From Chamaecyparis obtusa (taxonomy: Eukaryota > Streptophyta > Pinopsida > Cupressales > Cupressaceae), in the NCBI GenBank assembly GCA_027943335.1, contig BSBK01002799.1, positions 1,321,001 to 1,385,000 of the forward strand: a stretch of DNA of 64,000 nt, given 5' to 3'. The translations under genes and the position numbers were made by a program. Below the pieces are notes generated by a model, which was not told the origin of the DNA, searched no databases, and saw nothing but the letters and a program-made list of their open reading frames with translations. How positions within the stretch are numbered: the first letter of the stretch is position 1; every line of letters starts with the position of its first letter. Shown here piece after piece: positions 34,871 to 47,207 of this stretch.

Positions 34871-37429
34871 GGATTGATGAAGTGGTAGATGAGTAGTGCA
34901 AGAAGAAATGGGGAAGTAAACCAAGTAAGAACAAGGGAAAATATGCCTTTTAGACCAGCCTTCTCCCACAAACTTGAAGATCCTCCTCTACACCAACAAT
35001 CTCTCCTTTTCCAACAAACAAGATCACACCACCAAAAATTGTAGCCTCTCAAAAAATTGCAGCCCTTGGGAAATCACAGCCTCTTCTAAAAAAAATCATA
35101 GCTCCTTCTCCAAATTAATTGGCTCTCTTTGAATTTCACACCCAAGACCAGACTTATAGCCCCTTAATAATTTTCACAGCCTCTTCTAAGATCACGGCCT
35201 TCTTCAAAAATCACAGCCCTTGGAATATTTTTCTTCCTTGGAGAATTTTACCTCTTCCATATTTTCGTAGCCAAGATAAAGCAATGAATGAATGAGGAAA
35301 TGAGGAGGGAGGTCCTCCTCTTATACCAATTTTTTCCTCCTCAAATAGGGTCAACCTGCATTGCAGGGAAAACAAAAATAAATAAAATGCCATTTCAATC
35401 CTAAATTAAATGAAATAAAAATCATAGCCCAAGGATAAATTAAATTTATTTCAAATTTCCAATTTCAATGCATAAATAAAATCACAAGTGGGCTAGGAAT
35501 AAAGGGGCCATCCTTGGGAGATGGAAAAAATTAATTCATTAGGCCCAATGCCAAGTAAATTTTGAAATGAAAGGGGGTTGCAATCTATAAGTTTGAAATT
35601 TCCAAAGAAAAAATCAATTTTAACCCATTTAATCACAATAACTCCATCCCAACTTCAAAAATTGCAAGCCAATCGTAATTCAAATAATTTCCAAATCCAT
35701 TTATTGCCCTTCTGCATCTAAAATTTTGAAAATCCCACTTGGCAATTTAATTTTCATTTTGCAATTCAAAATCATTTGGCAATTTAGCCCCAAAAAGCAA
35801 TTAATTTCATTTAAAATTATGTTTTCACCATACAAAATTTACAAGATTTTCAAAAAATATTTAAATCCACAATTTCATTTTGAAAATTTTCAAGCTATAT
35901 AATTATACCAATTTTCAAATTTCATCCAAGTTCCAAAATCCATAAATTTGTCCTGCCAGATATTGTTCTAACAATCGAAATAAAATATTCTCACTTGAAT
36001 TTCATTTGGCCTAGAGACAAAATCAACTACTTAAGAAAACCAAAGTTCTATGCAAGGTGAAAATAAGCTAAACCCTCCCAAGCACCTCTAAACATCCAAG
36101 GTGCATAATCGTCATTTCAAAACCTCTAGATCCCCCAAAACTTGCTAAGGCATCCAAATAATTCCCAAGCGTTACATCCAAACTCCTAAAACTTGGAAAT
36201 TGCCAAGGCTTGCCCAAAAAAAGGGGGTCCTCATCTATGATGGGGAGGTGTTGTGAAAACCTCACAACATCTAGCATCAACCCAAAGAAAACGTTCCTAA
36301 ACATTTCAAGGATAAAACTCATTTGGAACCAAAATTATTTGACCAACTCCATTTTCACCTACCCTACAACTAGGAAATGCACTCAAATTAATGGAAGAAA
36401 CCATGAATTGAGCTAAGAGCCCATCCTTGATTACCCATGTGTGTGCAAGTGATTCATTCCCTCTTGCTAAGAATCTTAGAAAGCCTCTTAGATCTATTGA
36501 ACTTAGCTATTTTAATATCCTTACTCAAAAAGCATCCTAGATAGAGCCTCGCTCCTAGTCAGGTGTCCATAGCCCCGATGAGGTTATCGTTGTGGAACCA
36601 CAAACATGATTCTACCTTTAGTGATTATTTTTATAGCACCAGTAGAAATTCTTCCACACCCTTGAGCCAAATCTAGTTTTCATTTTTTATTGGATATTTC
36701 ACTTTTTTATTTTTCTCTTTTCTCATGATATTTCTTTTCTTTCTCACTTGTCAATCTTTTGTTTGGCTTGTAGGAAATGAATCCTGTAGAGGATTTGTAA
36801 GACCACAGTGGCATTGGAGTAGGCATATGACTTTCGATAAATCCAACTTTAGTTTGAAACTACCAAAGAACCCAGAATAATTAAGCGTGAGTAAAAATGT
36901 TGTAATCAAAAGACTTGGGTACTCCAAAACACAATCATAAATCAATCCAAATTTAGGACAAATCCTTTTCATAGGATAAATCTATTAGGAATCCAATCTC
37001 CAATTCAAGGGAATCCTCACAAAGATATACCCAAAAAATAAACTAAAAAAAATCACCGAGGGAACACCAGAGTGCATTTGTATGATCATCACCTTTCTCA
37101 CAACTTTGGACCCCTCTAAACTGATCCCCTAACCAACTAAACCACCCAAAAAAATCTCAAGTCAAATCACTCAAGGAAAACTACTATTCGGGCTCCCTAA
37201 GACAACTAAATTGACTGACAAAAAAGGGAAGACTACTCTAACTCTCTTGAACCAAATGGCTCAAGATAGACCTACTCTAACTATTCACAAGACTCCAAAG
37301 GGACAACACTGACTGGACCAGTATATAAACTCGATCTAATATGGTTTCTCAAGATGTTCAAAAGGAACAAGGCTTGGGTGATAGTTCTCAATCTTGTAGG
37401 CTCATCCTTGTACTCTGAAAAAAATTTAG
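34871..37429. other. AT-rich sequence, possible minus-strand LTR remnant
   Basis: Repeated CACAGCC words (35060-35220), long AAATTT-rich stretches (35400-35960) and a GC-richer block at 36540-36660 look like an old LTR in minus orientation, adjoining the minus-strand ORF at 37.4-38.7 kb. No second LTR or target duplication was identified. Confidence 0.35.
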
Positions 37430-38725
37430 TCACCTCAAACTCAAACTCAAAGAATTATCATGTAAGATAAACAATCGAGGAAATTCATTAGGACCATGAT
37501 CAATCCATAAACAAGTTTTCTCTCCATAATTTAGATAATCAAAATAAAAATTTTGAACACTAAGAGCAGGGAAAGAAACAACCCGGTGTGATTCAAATTC
37601 AAATAGAACCTGTAAATTCACCACAGCCTCAAGAGTTTGAATTTGGTGATAGACCACTCTCCTAACATCAACATTGAACTCATGAGTGATCAAGGTAGGA
37701 TCAATCATGAAATCAAGGCCTTGGAATACTGCCTTAGGTGGTTTTCCCCTATACCACATGAACCATGCATCTTTATGAACATTGCTAAGTGCATCTTCAA
37801 AAATCAAGGATTCCATGATCAGTCCTCCCTCAAATATCTCCTCAAGTTGATCAAATGCTACATCCAACAATAGGATCAACCCAAATTGTTCTTCACTTTC
37901 TTCTTCCATGGAGCTGCATGTAGATTTCTCTTTAGGAACATCTTGTGATTCATCATGCAGAATCTCATCACCCTTGGAATCTTCAAAACTGATAGGGAGG
38001 TCCTCAAATATCTTCATAAGTTCATCAATCCCAAGAAAAAAAGCCTCTAGATGTCAGAGTTGATGGAGAATTATGCCACTTGTAACAACTTGTCTATCTT
38101 GGGATGCCTTTGGCAATGAATTCTTTTGTATTTATTTTATAAGATCTGTAAGCATCCCCCCAAAGAATATGGTGGTAATGATGTCATGGAATGCTTTATC
38201 AAACTTCTCCTCATATCTTGATTCACTTGTAGTAACTTGCAATTCCTTGTTTAACTTGTCCACTTGATTGCTTCCTTCATGAAGGGTGCTAGAGATTTCT
38301 TCCAACTCATCCTCAAGAATTTGACCTTGTAGCATGAGGGAAAGCTCACCAAGGATCACCTCTTTAAATTTGATATGATCTTCTTCTAGCTCCTCAAGGT
38401 GTGGATCTTTGTCTGATATGCTTCCTCTTCTTTAGATGAATTCAATTGCTTCCTTAATTTTCTTGTCAACTTCTTCCTCTTGAGGAGGAAAGTGTGAAGG
38501 CTCATCTTCCACATGAATGTCTTGGTCACTAGGTTCAACCACGCCATCCTCTTGCAAGTTTCTTTCTTCTTTAGAAGATGAGGATACAATATGCTCATCT
38601 TTTGGTTTACAACTTAAGTAATGAATGCAATCTTTGTTTCCATCCTTTGATGCCAAGCTCATTTGTTCAAGGTATGCACTCCAAATTTTGTTTGTATTCA
38701 GTTTCTCACAGTCAAACCATCCCAT
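37430..38725 (-). pseudogene. decayed minus-strand ORF, unknown, probably transposon-borne
   Basis: Three open segments lie in one frame (38725-38432, 38359-38132, 38017-37430) separated by stops. The first begins MGWFDCEKLNT, is rich in Ser, Glu and Asp, and ends with a Glu-rich run. The second is a coiled-coil-like segment. The third combines an acidic N-terminal part with a Phe/Tyr-rich domain (WFMWYRGKPPKAVF and later FYFDYLNYGEKTCLWIDHGP). I do not recognise the family. The even decay pattern matches the transposon cargo ORFs elsewhere in the window. Confidence 0.45.
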
Positions 38726-39043
38726 CTCTTACTTGGTATGCTTTATGATATCCTGACATGGTTAATAAGTATATTCTAAATGTCTCACATTGTGTAGTCT
38801 ACACTAACCAGAGAGCAACATACCTTCCTATTAGAGATAGTTAGAGTTGCCATGTTAAAAGTGTCTTTGACTTGCATTTGTTCATTTATTTAAAGTCTGG
38901 TCTGGTGTCATCTCCCTATTGAATTTTCCTCAACAGTCTGCATAGTTTGTTGAGCCATCTAATCATCAAGATAAACCTCTGAGATTGTTCCTTAAAATGT
39001 CATCTTTCCTTAGTTGAGTATTTCCCAAAGCCTATGGTACCTA
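38726..39043. other. short spacer
   Basis: No supported feature. Confidence 0.4.
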
Positions 39044-39222
39044 TGAACCACTTTGAACCTCTTTGAACTCCACTTCAAAGTAGTTCAAAGCAGTTTAATA
39101 AAAAATTTCTTTCTAACAATTGGTTTATGTAGGTGGACCCCGATCTATGTCACCTTTTTGTAGTGAACCACTTTGAACCCTTTGAACTCTAGTTCACAGT
39201 AGTTCAAAGAGGTTCAAGGAAA
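39044..39222. repeat. two copies of an imperfect palindrome
   Basis: A roughly 60-bp sequence, GAACCACTTTGAACC... followed by ...AGTTCAAAG and GTTCAA or GTTTAA, occurs at 39044-39104 and again at 39162-39222. Each copy can form a hairpin of about 17 base pairs through (C)CTTTGAACT/AGTTCAAAG. The two copies are direct repeats of one another. Confidence 0.75.
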
Positions 39223-39991
39223 ATTATCAGGTAGATTGATAAGTGAAGCGAAAATTGAAGGGACATATGATGTAAGTTGATGGTGAAGTAATGGTTAAGT
39301 TATCAATCTGGATAGTCTTGATTCGACAGGAGCCACAGGGCAAGCTTGAAGTGAAGTTTTGGGTTATGATTAAGGAAATCTCTAACATGAGTGGGAGATA
39401 TTTCTTATGGAAAGATTAATGATGATTATAAAGAATGTAGATTTCAAGGATGTCTCACTACCAAGTCATTATTACTCACATCATTCCAAATTAATTCTCA
39501 TGATTAATGCTCATAAATTTGATCCTTCACAACATAATCTTTCAAAAATAAAATATCTTTCTAAGCTTTCTCTTTTCTATCATAATCTCGTGGAGTCTTG
39601 GCTATGGAAGAAGAAACTAGTTTTTCTTGAGTCTTTGAAAAGCAGGTAGCCACTGAAAGCTCTCTTTATTTTCCTATTATTTTTTCTTGATAGTTGTTGT
39701 AGAAAGGGGGGTTGTTTTGTTCAGTCTTTCTAGTAGAAAAGATGAAGTCTAGCATGCATTTCTTTTGGAATTACAAGTAGATGGAGTGTCATTCCCCAAT
39801 CATCATAGACATAAACCTTTTAGGGATTGAGGTATGATAAATGACTGTTCACCTTACCAACCGTGCTGCAGAAGAGTATAGTCATGAAATTCTTTTGAGC
39901 AGATTGCTTGAAGCTGTGGCTTTCTCCCTGTCAGTCATTAGTCTAGAGCTAATTCAATAGTGTATCCGTAGATATGATATCAAGTCAAAAT
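39223..39991. other. spacer
   Basis: No domain-bearing ORF; 39407-39649 is open but unrecognised. Confidence 0.35.
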
Positions 39992-41243
39992 TGTTAGGAA
40001 TAGTCCCAAGAGATAACTTGGGGGGGGGGGGGGGGGTGAATCAGTTATCTACAAGATTCAATTCTTTATCCAATTAAGTATACTTAAATATAAAGCATAA
40101 ACATAATGAAAGAACACATGAACACAACACCAATATTTTGGTTATGGGGAAACCCAAATAGGTAAAAACCCCAGTGGGACTTGATACCCACTAATATTAT
40201 GTACTAGTGTATAATGATTCTTGCTAGAAGATCCTTTACCCGATTAGGAGTCTTTTACAGTTGTCCCTATTAGGGGAGAGGACACACTATCTGAGAGCTC
40301 GCTGCTCAATGGGGTGAAGGCTACAACCTTATGAATAACAGATACACACTATATCTAGATCTTGGTGAACTCCACTTTGACCTGATATCTAGATCAATCC
40401 CAATGTAAAGAAAAAATACTCTACTTGGTCACATAGACCTTCTTCTAATGGTTCTACAGCTCACACACTCTGCTTTGCTCTACTTAATCAACCATGAACC
40501 ACACTTAAGCAATCACAAATGACTGACTATAAATATCTTTCCTCTAAATGATATAATCAAATTGGCCTATTAGAACCACCTTGAAATCATAATAGGGAAA
40601 CCATAATAAACTCCAAAAAACATTTTTTCAGCTCTATTATGCATGCAACACATTCTGGGACCTATCTCAATAAGATAAATGTAGACACACACTACACACT
40701 GTTGGCTCTACCAAAACAACTAGATCTTTCTCCACAAGATGAATTAACTCATGTGCTCTTAACCAAACATCAATAACTCATCTCTAAGCTTAAATCCAAT
40801 GGTGCATATCCTAAAGATAGGTGCAACTCTGGAACCAATGAAATCTTTGTTGGCTCTATTGAACAAACACATGAAACTGCTACTGGTGAATAGCGACTAC
40901 ATAACTCTACTTGTGTTCATCATCAGATAATGTGTCCATGAACTTAACATCACTAACATATCTTCAACATATATCCAAGTGTGCAAGGCTCCATGATAAC
41001 TGTACGAACAACCATACACATAACACTGCTTGTTACTCTGTTAGGAACACTGTTGACACAAGCTATTATATAACTATCTATACTAATAGTTAACCTCTGC
41101 GCCCATGATATCATGTTGATATCATGTCTATGCATCATATACTAAAAGCTTACTTCATAAGACTTTCACACATGCTACTTTCCATATGTTGTCATCAATG
41201 ACACACATACAGTCAGTACTGGCCTACTAGCAAATCTCCAACA
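39992..41243 (-). repeat. 3' LTR of the copia element
   Basis: 1,252 bp. In plus orientation it begins TGTTAGGAAT and ends CTCCAACA. It contains a run of 17 G (40020-40036) within a hairpin formed by AGATAACT and AGTTATCT. Confidence 0.92.
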
Positions 41244-41255
41244 ATCTCCCCCTTT
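41244..41255 (-). promoter_or_regulatory. polypurine tract of the copia element
   Basis: AAAGGGGGAGAT on the minus strand, directly before the 3' LTR. Confidence 0.88.
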
Positions 41256-41452
41256 GGCATTGTTGGCAACATGTGGAATGAAAAACCACCACCAACCTAA
41301 ATGAACATTTTTTTTATAACATTCTCTATTTCCTCTTCAAAACTCCCCCTAAGTATATTACTCCTATTTTTCATGACTCTGTATATTACTCCTAAGGTAG
41401 AGTAGTCAACCTTCCATCAGTCCCTGAGGACTAATGCATTTCCTTCTTTCTT

Positions 41453-44400
41453 CTAAGCACAATCAGGGAAGGGAATTACATCCAAATTCTCCCTGAGATA
41501 GTCAAAAGTGTCCTTAGGCAAGGGCTTTGTGAATATGTCTACCAACTGATCTTTAGTACTCACATAGTCTAGCTTGACTTCTTTCTCTTCCACTTTCTCT
41601 ATTAGGAAGTGATACTTGATCTCAATGTGTTTTTTCTTTGCATGCATCACAGGGTTCTTTGACATATTGATAGTGATAGTGTTATTATAGTGAATAACAA
41701 TAGGATAATCAATCTGAATTCCAAAATCTTTTATCATCTTCTTGATACACACAATTGTAGAACAATTCAAGGCTGCTACAACATACTCTGCTTTTGATAT
41801 TCACTAAGAAATACAATTTTGTTTCTTGCTTGTCTAGGTGACAAGTCTATCACCAAGAAACATTGCTCCTCCTGATGTACTCTTTTTGTCATCAACACAT
41901 CCTGCCCAATCTACATCAGTGTACACATGAAGCTCAACATTTTCTGAATTAGAATACCATATACCATAGTCTATAGTGCCTTGTAAATATCTAAATATCC
42001 TTTTTACTGCCATGAGGTGACTTTTCTTAGGCTTTACTAAAATTATTCCAACTATTCCAATTGCATTGGAAATATCAGGTCTAGTATGAGTAAGATAAAT
42101 TAGTTTTCCAATCATAGACTTGTACAATGTTATATCAACTATTGGTGAGTCATCTTCTTTTGTAAGCTTGCATCCAATGATCATAGGTGTCCCTACTAGC
42201 TTGCAATTATCCATCTTGAATTTCTTTAATATTTCTTTCACATACTTGGACTTATTAATGAATATACCTTTCTCTGTCTACTACACATTCAATCCTAAAA
42301 AGTACTTGATAGGACCAATCATACTCATCTCAAATTCATTCTGTATTTCCTTAGCAAATTCAGAAATAATTTTTTCATTACCTCCAAAGATAATGTCATC
42401 AAAAAATATAGCTACAAGTAACAAACCTTCAGATGTCTCTCTTATGAATAGATTACAATCTACTACTCCTTTCTTGAATCCAATCTTTTTAAAGTATCCA
42501 TCTAGTCTCTCATACCATGCTCTAGGGGCTTTCTTAAGTCCATAGAGGGCTTTGTTTAGTCTACATACCATATCAGGTCTATCTAATAAGGTGAATCCTT
42601 CAAGCTACTCAATGTATACTTATTATTTCAAATCTCCATTCAGGAATGCTAACTTGACATCCATCTGATAAACTTTGAAGTTTTTAACTGTAGCATAAGC
42701 TAGAAATAACTTAATAGTTTCTAATCTTCTCCCAGGTGAAAATGTGTTTGAATAATCAATGCCTTCTCTTTGTGCATATCCTTTACATACTAATTTTTCT
42801 TTGTTTCTTACTATTGGACCATCTTAATTCATCTTATTTCTGAATATCTATTTTGTTCCAATCACATTCTTATCACTAGGTCTTGGGACCTATTCCCAAG
42901 TTTCATTCTTAATAATCTGATCAAGTTCTTCTTTCATAGCATCATGGCAATTTGAATCATTACAAGCATCTTCAACACTTAAAGGTTCAATCTAAGATAG
43001 TAAACATACATCATCATTACTAGCTGAGTTCTTTGCTTGTGATCTTATTAAGACTTTGCCACTCGGATCTCCAATGATGTCTTTCTTGGAATGGTTTATA
43101 GAAGTAAACTTTGGAGCTTTAACTATTGTAGAATCATCAACCTTAGGATTTTCTTCTTCACTTGTCTTAGGATCATTGAATAACACATCAATGCTATCAA
43201 ACATTTCTTCAATAACTATCTCACTAGAAGAGGGTCTGGGTTCTTCTTCAATCATGGGTGAGTAATCATGATAAGTTTCTTGAATCATAAAATTTTCATC
43301 AATCTTAACATGAGCACTTTCAATGATATTTTTCAATCTTAAATTGAAACATCTATAAGCTTTACTTTTAGTAGAGTAACCAAGGAAAATACCTTCATCA
43401 CTTCTTGCATCAAACTTGCCTACTACTTCATCTCTCTTGATGTAGCACTTGCTTCCAAAAATTCTGAAGTATTTTACTATGGGAACATTACCAAACCATA
43501 GTTCATATGGTTTTTTGTTAGTGCTAGGCCTTAACTAAATTATATTGATGGTGTAGACTACTATATTGACCGCATCTCTCCAATAGGTGTGTGCAACTTT
43601 TCCTTCTATCATGATGGTGCACGCTATATCCAGAATGATCCTATTCCTTCTCTCTACAATTCCCTTCTACTGAGGGGTTCTAGGTGCACTTAACTATCTC
43701 TTTATGCCATGTTCTTCATAGTACTCATAAAATCTATCAGAGGTTAATTCTCCTCCTCTATCTAATATCAAACATTTTATCTTTAATCCAGATTCATTGT
43801 CAACCTTAGCTTTGAATATTTTGAACTTATCAAATGTTTCTAATTTATCTTCCAAGAACACAACCCACATCATCCTAGTATAATCATCAACAAAAAAAAT
43901 GAAATACCTTTCACCATAGTATGATCTTGTCTGAGTTAGACCACATAGGTCTATATGAATCAGATCCAACTTGTTTTCTACTGAATTGTGCTTGCTTCTA
44001 AATGAATTCCTCACATGCTTTCCCATTACACATTTCCTACTATGCTAGGTAGATCTCTTATTGACTTAACATTTCTTATCTTTACTATGTTATTAAAATT
44101 GATATGAGATAGTATTTTATGCCACAACCAACTGTCATCAAGTTTAGCAACAAAACAACTTGCTTCTGAATTGAATTGGAAAACATTACCTCTTGTCTTT
44201 GAGCCCGATGCAATCATAACACCATCCTTGTTTTTAATGATGCATTTTTTCATCTTTGAACTCTGACTGATATCCTTTTCGAAGTAACTATCCAATAATG
44301 ATAATGTTATATTTCAAACCATCAACATAGAGAACATCATCAGTATTGTTCTTACTATCCAAGGTGATGGCTCCTCTACCAACTATTGGTTTAGGAGTGT

Positions 44401-45543
44401 TGTCTCCAAATCTGACCATACCTCCATTGTATTTGTCCAGATGAACAAATTTGCCTTTATCACTTGTCATGTGATGTGAACAACCACTGTCTATAATCTA
44501 GTATGTCCTTATATCTGCTTGGGAAATCAATGCAACCTCTTGTTTCTCTTTCAAATCTTTATTTTCTATTTTATTATTCATTTTTTCTATAATAGCCATC
44601 AATCCAATTTCTTCTTCACCTAATTCTTCATCTGAAACTCCATCTCCAGCAAAGAACATTCCTTAGAGTTCTTGGGCTTGTAATCCTTTTTGAACTTTAT
44701 AGCTCTAGTAGGACACTTAGATGCAAAGTGACCTATCTTATTACATGAAAAGCACTTAAAGGGGAATTGACCTTCATATTTATGTTTTCCTTTCTTTTCT
44801 CTTTTAGCAATCATAGCAATAAAATAATCTAAAGTTTTCTCTTCATCATCATCATCAAAATTACTAGAAGTGTTTGTAGATTTCTTACCATGAACTATTG
44901 CTTTGAAGGCTATCTCACTTTTAGGTTCGGTCTTCAATCTTGAAATCTCCAAAGCTGAGATTTTGCTGATCAAGGTCTCTCTCTTGAAATTGGTTGTAAG
45001 TTGCATGGTCTCATCAAGGATGTTGATCTTGTTTTTATATTCTGGAGTGAGAGTAGTCATTAACTTGTCCATAATATCTTCCTTTGAGATCTCTCCTCCA
45101 TTGTTTCTGATTCTAGCAACTACTTCATTGATCCTTTGATTATAAGCTCTGATGTTTTCTTCAGGCAGCATCTCTAATGCATTGTATCTTTTCTTCCAAG
45201 TTTTTCTACATGCATCCTTTTCTTATTTGTCTACTTCAAATATGTCTACTAGGTACTTCCATATCTTACGGGAAATGTCTGCCTTCTTTATCTCTAAAAA
45301 CTCACTATTAGATAGGGCACTAATAAGTGCTTCTTTAGCAATAGCATTCTAATGAAACAATTCCTTTTGTGTTTTAGTAGCATCATCCTATCCAAGGTCT
45401 TCTAATATAGGGTTCTTGGCTGCTTTGATAGTTACATTAAAAAATTCAAAACCAATGCACTGCAAATGTGTTACCATCTTGTTCTTCCAATCAAGAAAAT
45501 TCTCTCCATCAAACTTAGGACTCTCTTTCCTAAAGTATACCAT
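41453..45543 (-). pseudogene. gag-pol: copia gag-pol, many stops and two frame changes
   Basis: Gag begins at ATG 45543 (MVYFRKESPKFDGENF). A CCHC zinc knuckle follows (CFSCNKIGHFASKCP, about 44740). The protease has an IIDSGCSHHM active site, with a stop just before it (about 44497). The pre-integrase HHCC region (44295-44026) is in a shifted frame. The integrase core (44026 onward) has IHIDLCG and a changed second site, DRGGE in place of DNGGE. RT (42571-42281) has FFDD instead of YVDD, followed by RNase H with YTDVDWAG and the conserved KHIEIKYHF segment. Domain order PR-INT-RT-RNH defines copia. Most lesions are single stop codons, many at positions where copia proteins have Gln or Trp. 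The copy cannot be active. Confidence 0.93.
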
Positions 45544-45585
45544 CTGATAAACCTAAATCTATTAAACTTTCTCTCTAAGGCACTT

Positions 45586-45598
45586 GGCTCTGATACCA
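45586..45598 (-). promoter_or_regulatory. primer binding site (tRNA-iMet)
   Basis: TGGTATCAGAGCC on the minus strand, just inside the 5' LTR. Confidence 0.92.
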
Positions 45599-45600
45599 AT

Positions 45601-46906
45601 TATTAGGAATAGTCCCAAGAGATAACTGAGAGGAGGGGGGGTGAATCAGTTATCTACAAGATTGAATTATTTATCCAATTAAGTATACTTAAATATAAAG
45701 CATAAACACAATGAAAGAACACATGAACACAACACCAATATTTTGGTTACGGGGAAACCCAAATAGGTAAAAACCCTGGTGGGACTTGATACCCACTAAT
45801 ATTATGTACTAGTGTATAATGATCCTTACTAGAAGATCCTTTACCCTGTTAGGAGTAGCTTTACAATATATGAAGTATAGTAGACTTGGTTAAGGGTCAG
45901 ACCCTGTTAGGAGTCTTTTACAATTGTCCCTATTAGGGGAGAGGACACACTGTCTGAGAGCTCACTGCTCAAAGGGGTGAAGGTTACAACCTTCTAAATA
46001 ATAGATACGCACTATATTTGGATCTTGGTGAACTACACTTTGACCTACTATATGGATCAGTTCCAATGTATAGCACAAATACTCTACTTGGTCACATAGA
46101 CCTTCTTATGATAGTTCTACAACTCACACACTCTACTCTGCTCTACTTAATCAACCATGAACCACACTTAAGAAATCACACATGACTACCTATAAATATC
46201 TTTCCTCTAAATGATATAATAAAGTCAGCCTATTAGATCCACCTTGAAATCATAATAGGGAAACCATAATAAACTCCAACAAACATTCTATCAACTCAAT
46301 TATGCATGCAACACATTCTGGGACATGTCTCAATAAGATAAATGTAGATGCACGCTACACACTATCGGCTATACCAAAGCAACTGGATCTTTCTCCATAA
46401 GATGAATTAACTCATGCACTCTTAATTGAAAATCAATAAATCATCTCTAAGCTTAAATCCAATGGTGCATAACCTAAAGATAGGTGAAACTCTGAAACCA
46501 ATGAAATCTTTGTTGGCTTTGCTGAACAAACACAAGAAACTGCTACTTGTGAATAATGACTACATAACTTTACTTGTGTTCATCATCAGATCATGTGTCC
46601 ATGAACTTAACATCACTAACATGTATTCAACATATATCCAAGTGTGCAAGGCTCCATGATAACTATACGGACAACCATATATAGAACACTACTTGTTACT
46701 CTGTTAGGAACACAGCTGACACAAGTTGTTATATAACTATCTGTACTAACAGTTAACCTCTATGCCCATGATATCATGCTGATATCATGTCCATGCATCA
46801 TATACTAAAAGCTTACTTTAGAAGACTTTCATGCATGCTACTTTCCATATGTTGTCATCAATGAAAAACATATAGTCAGTACTACCCCGCTGCCAAATCT
46901 CCAACA
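45601..46906 (-). repeat. 5' LTR of the copia element
   Basis: 1,306 bp. It is longer than the other LTR because of about 60 extra bases (about 45855-45915) flanked by a repeated CCCTGTTAGGAGT, a short duplication or retained segment. The G run here is only 7-8 long. Confidence 0.92.
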
Positions 46907-47207
46907 CAAATGTATACTGAATGCTGAGGGCCAAAATTTTTTACCCATGAATAGGGAAACCATGATGTCCATTTTAAAAATCCTATAAGAGTCCTTCGCT
47001 AGCTTTACCACAACCCAGTCTTTGGCTCAGTTCTAGGAAAATATAGATAAAAATTATAGTCATATGGCCCAGAAATGGACCCAAACTAATTACAAAGGAG
47101 GATCTCCGTAGCCAAAAATTCTTACCAAAGACCATATAAAGCCACCTATTCATGATGTGATGGTTTTACTTCACTAAGTAAAGGGTTTAGGACAAGTTCT
47201 CCTTTTT

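Larger units (their letters stand above)
39992..46906 (-). mobile_element. complete but decayed Ty1/copia LTR retrotransposon
   Basis: Minus-strand element of 6.9 kb. The LTRs are at 45601-46906 (5') and 39992-41243 (3'), with a tRNA-iMet primer site, copia domain order and a purine tract. Flanking 5-mers AAAAT and CAAAT are a near match for a target duplication. The gag shape, domain order and primer site fit the Tork-like copia group, a lineage call I hold loosely. Confidence 0.93.

Noticed and set aside
34816..35052. Minus-strand hydrophobic stretch faintly like a phosphate permease segment
   Set aside because: Only about 30 residues, no flanking exons, and it lies in LTR-like sequence; coincidence is likely.
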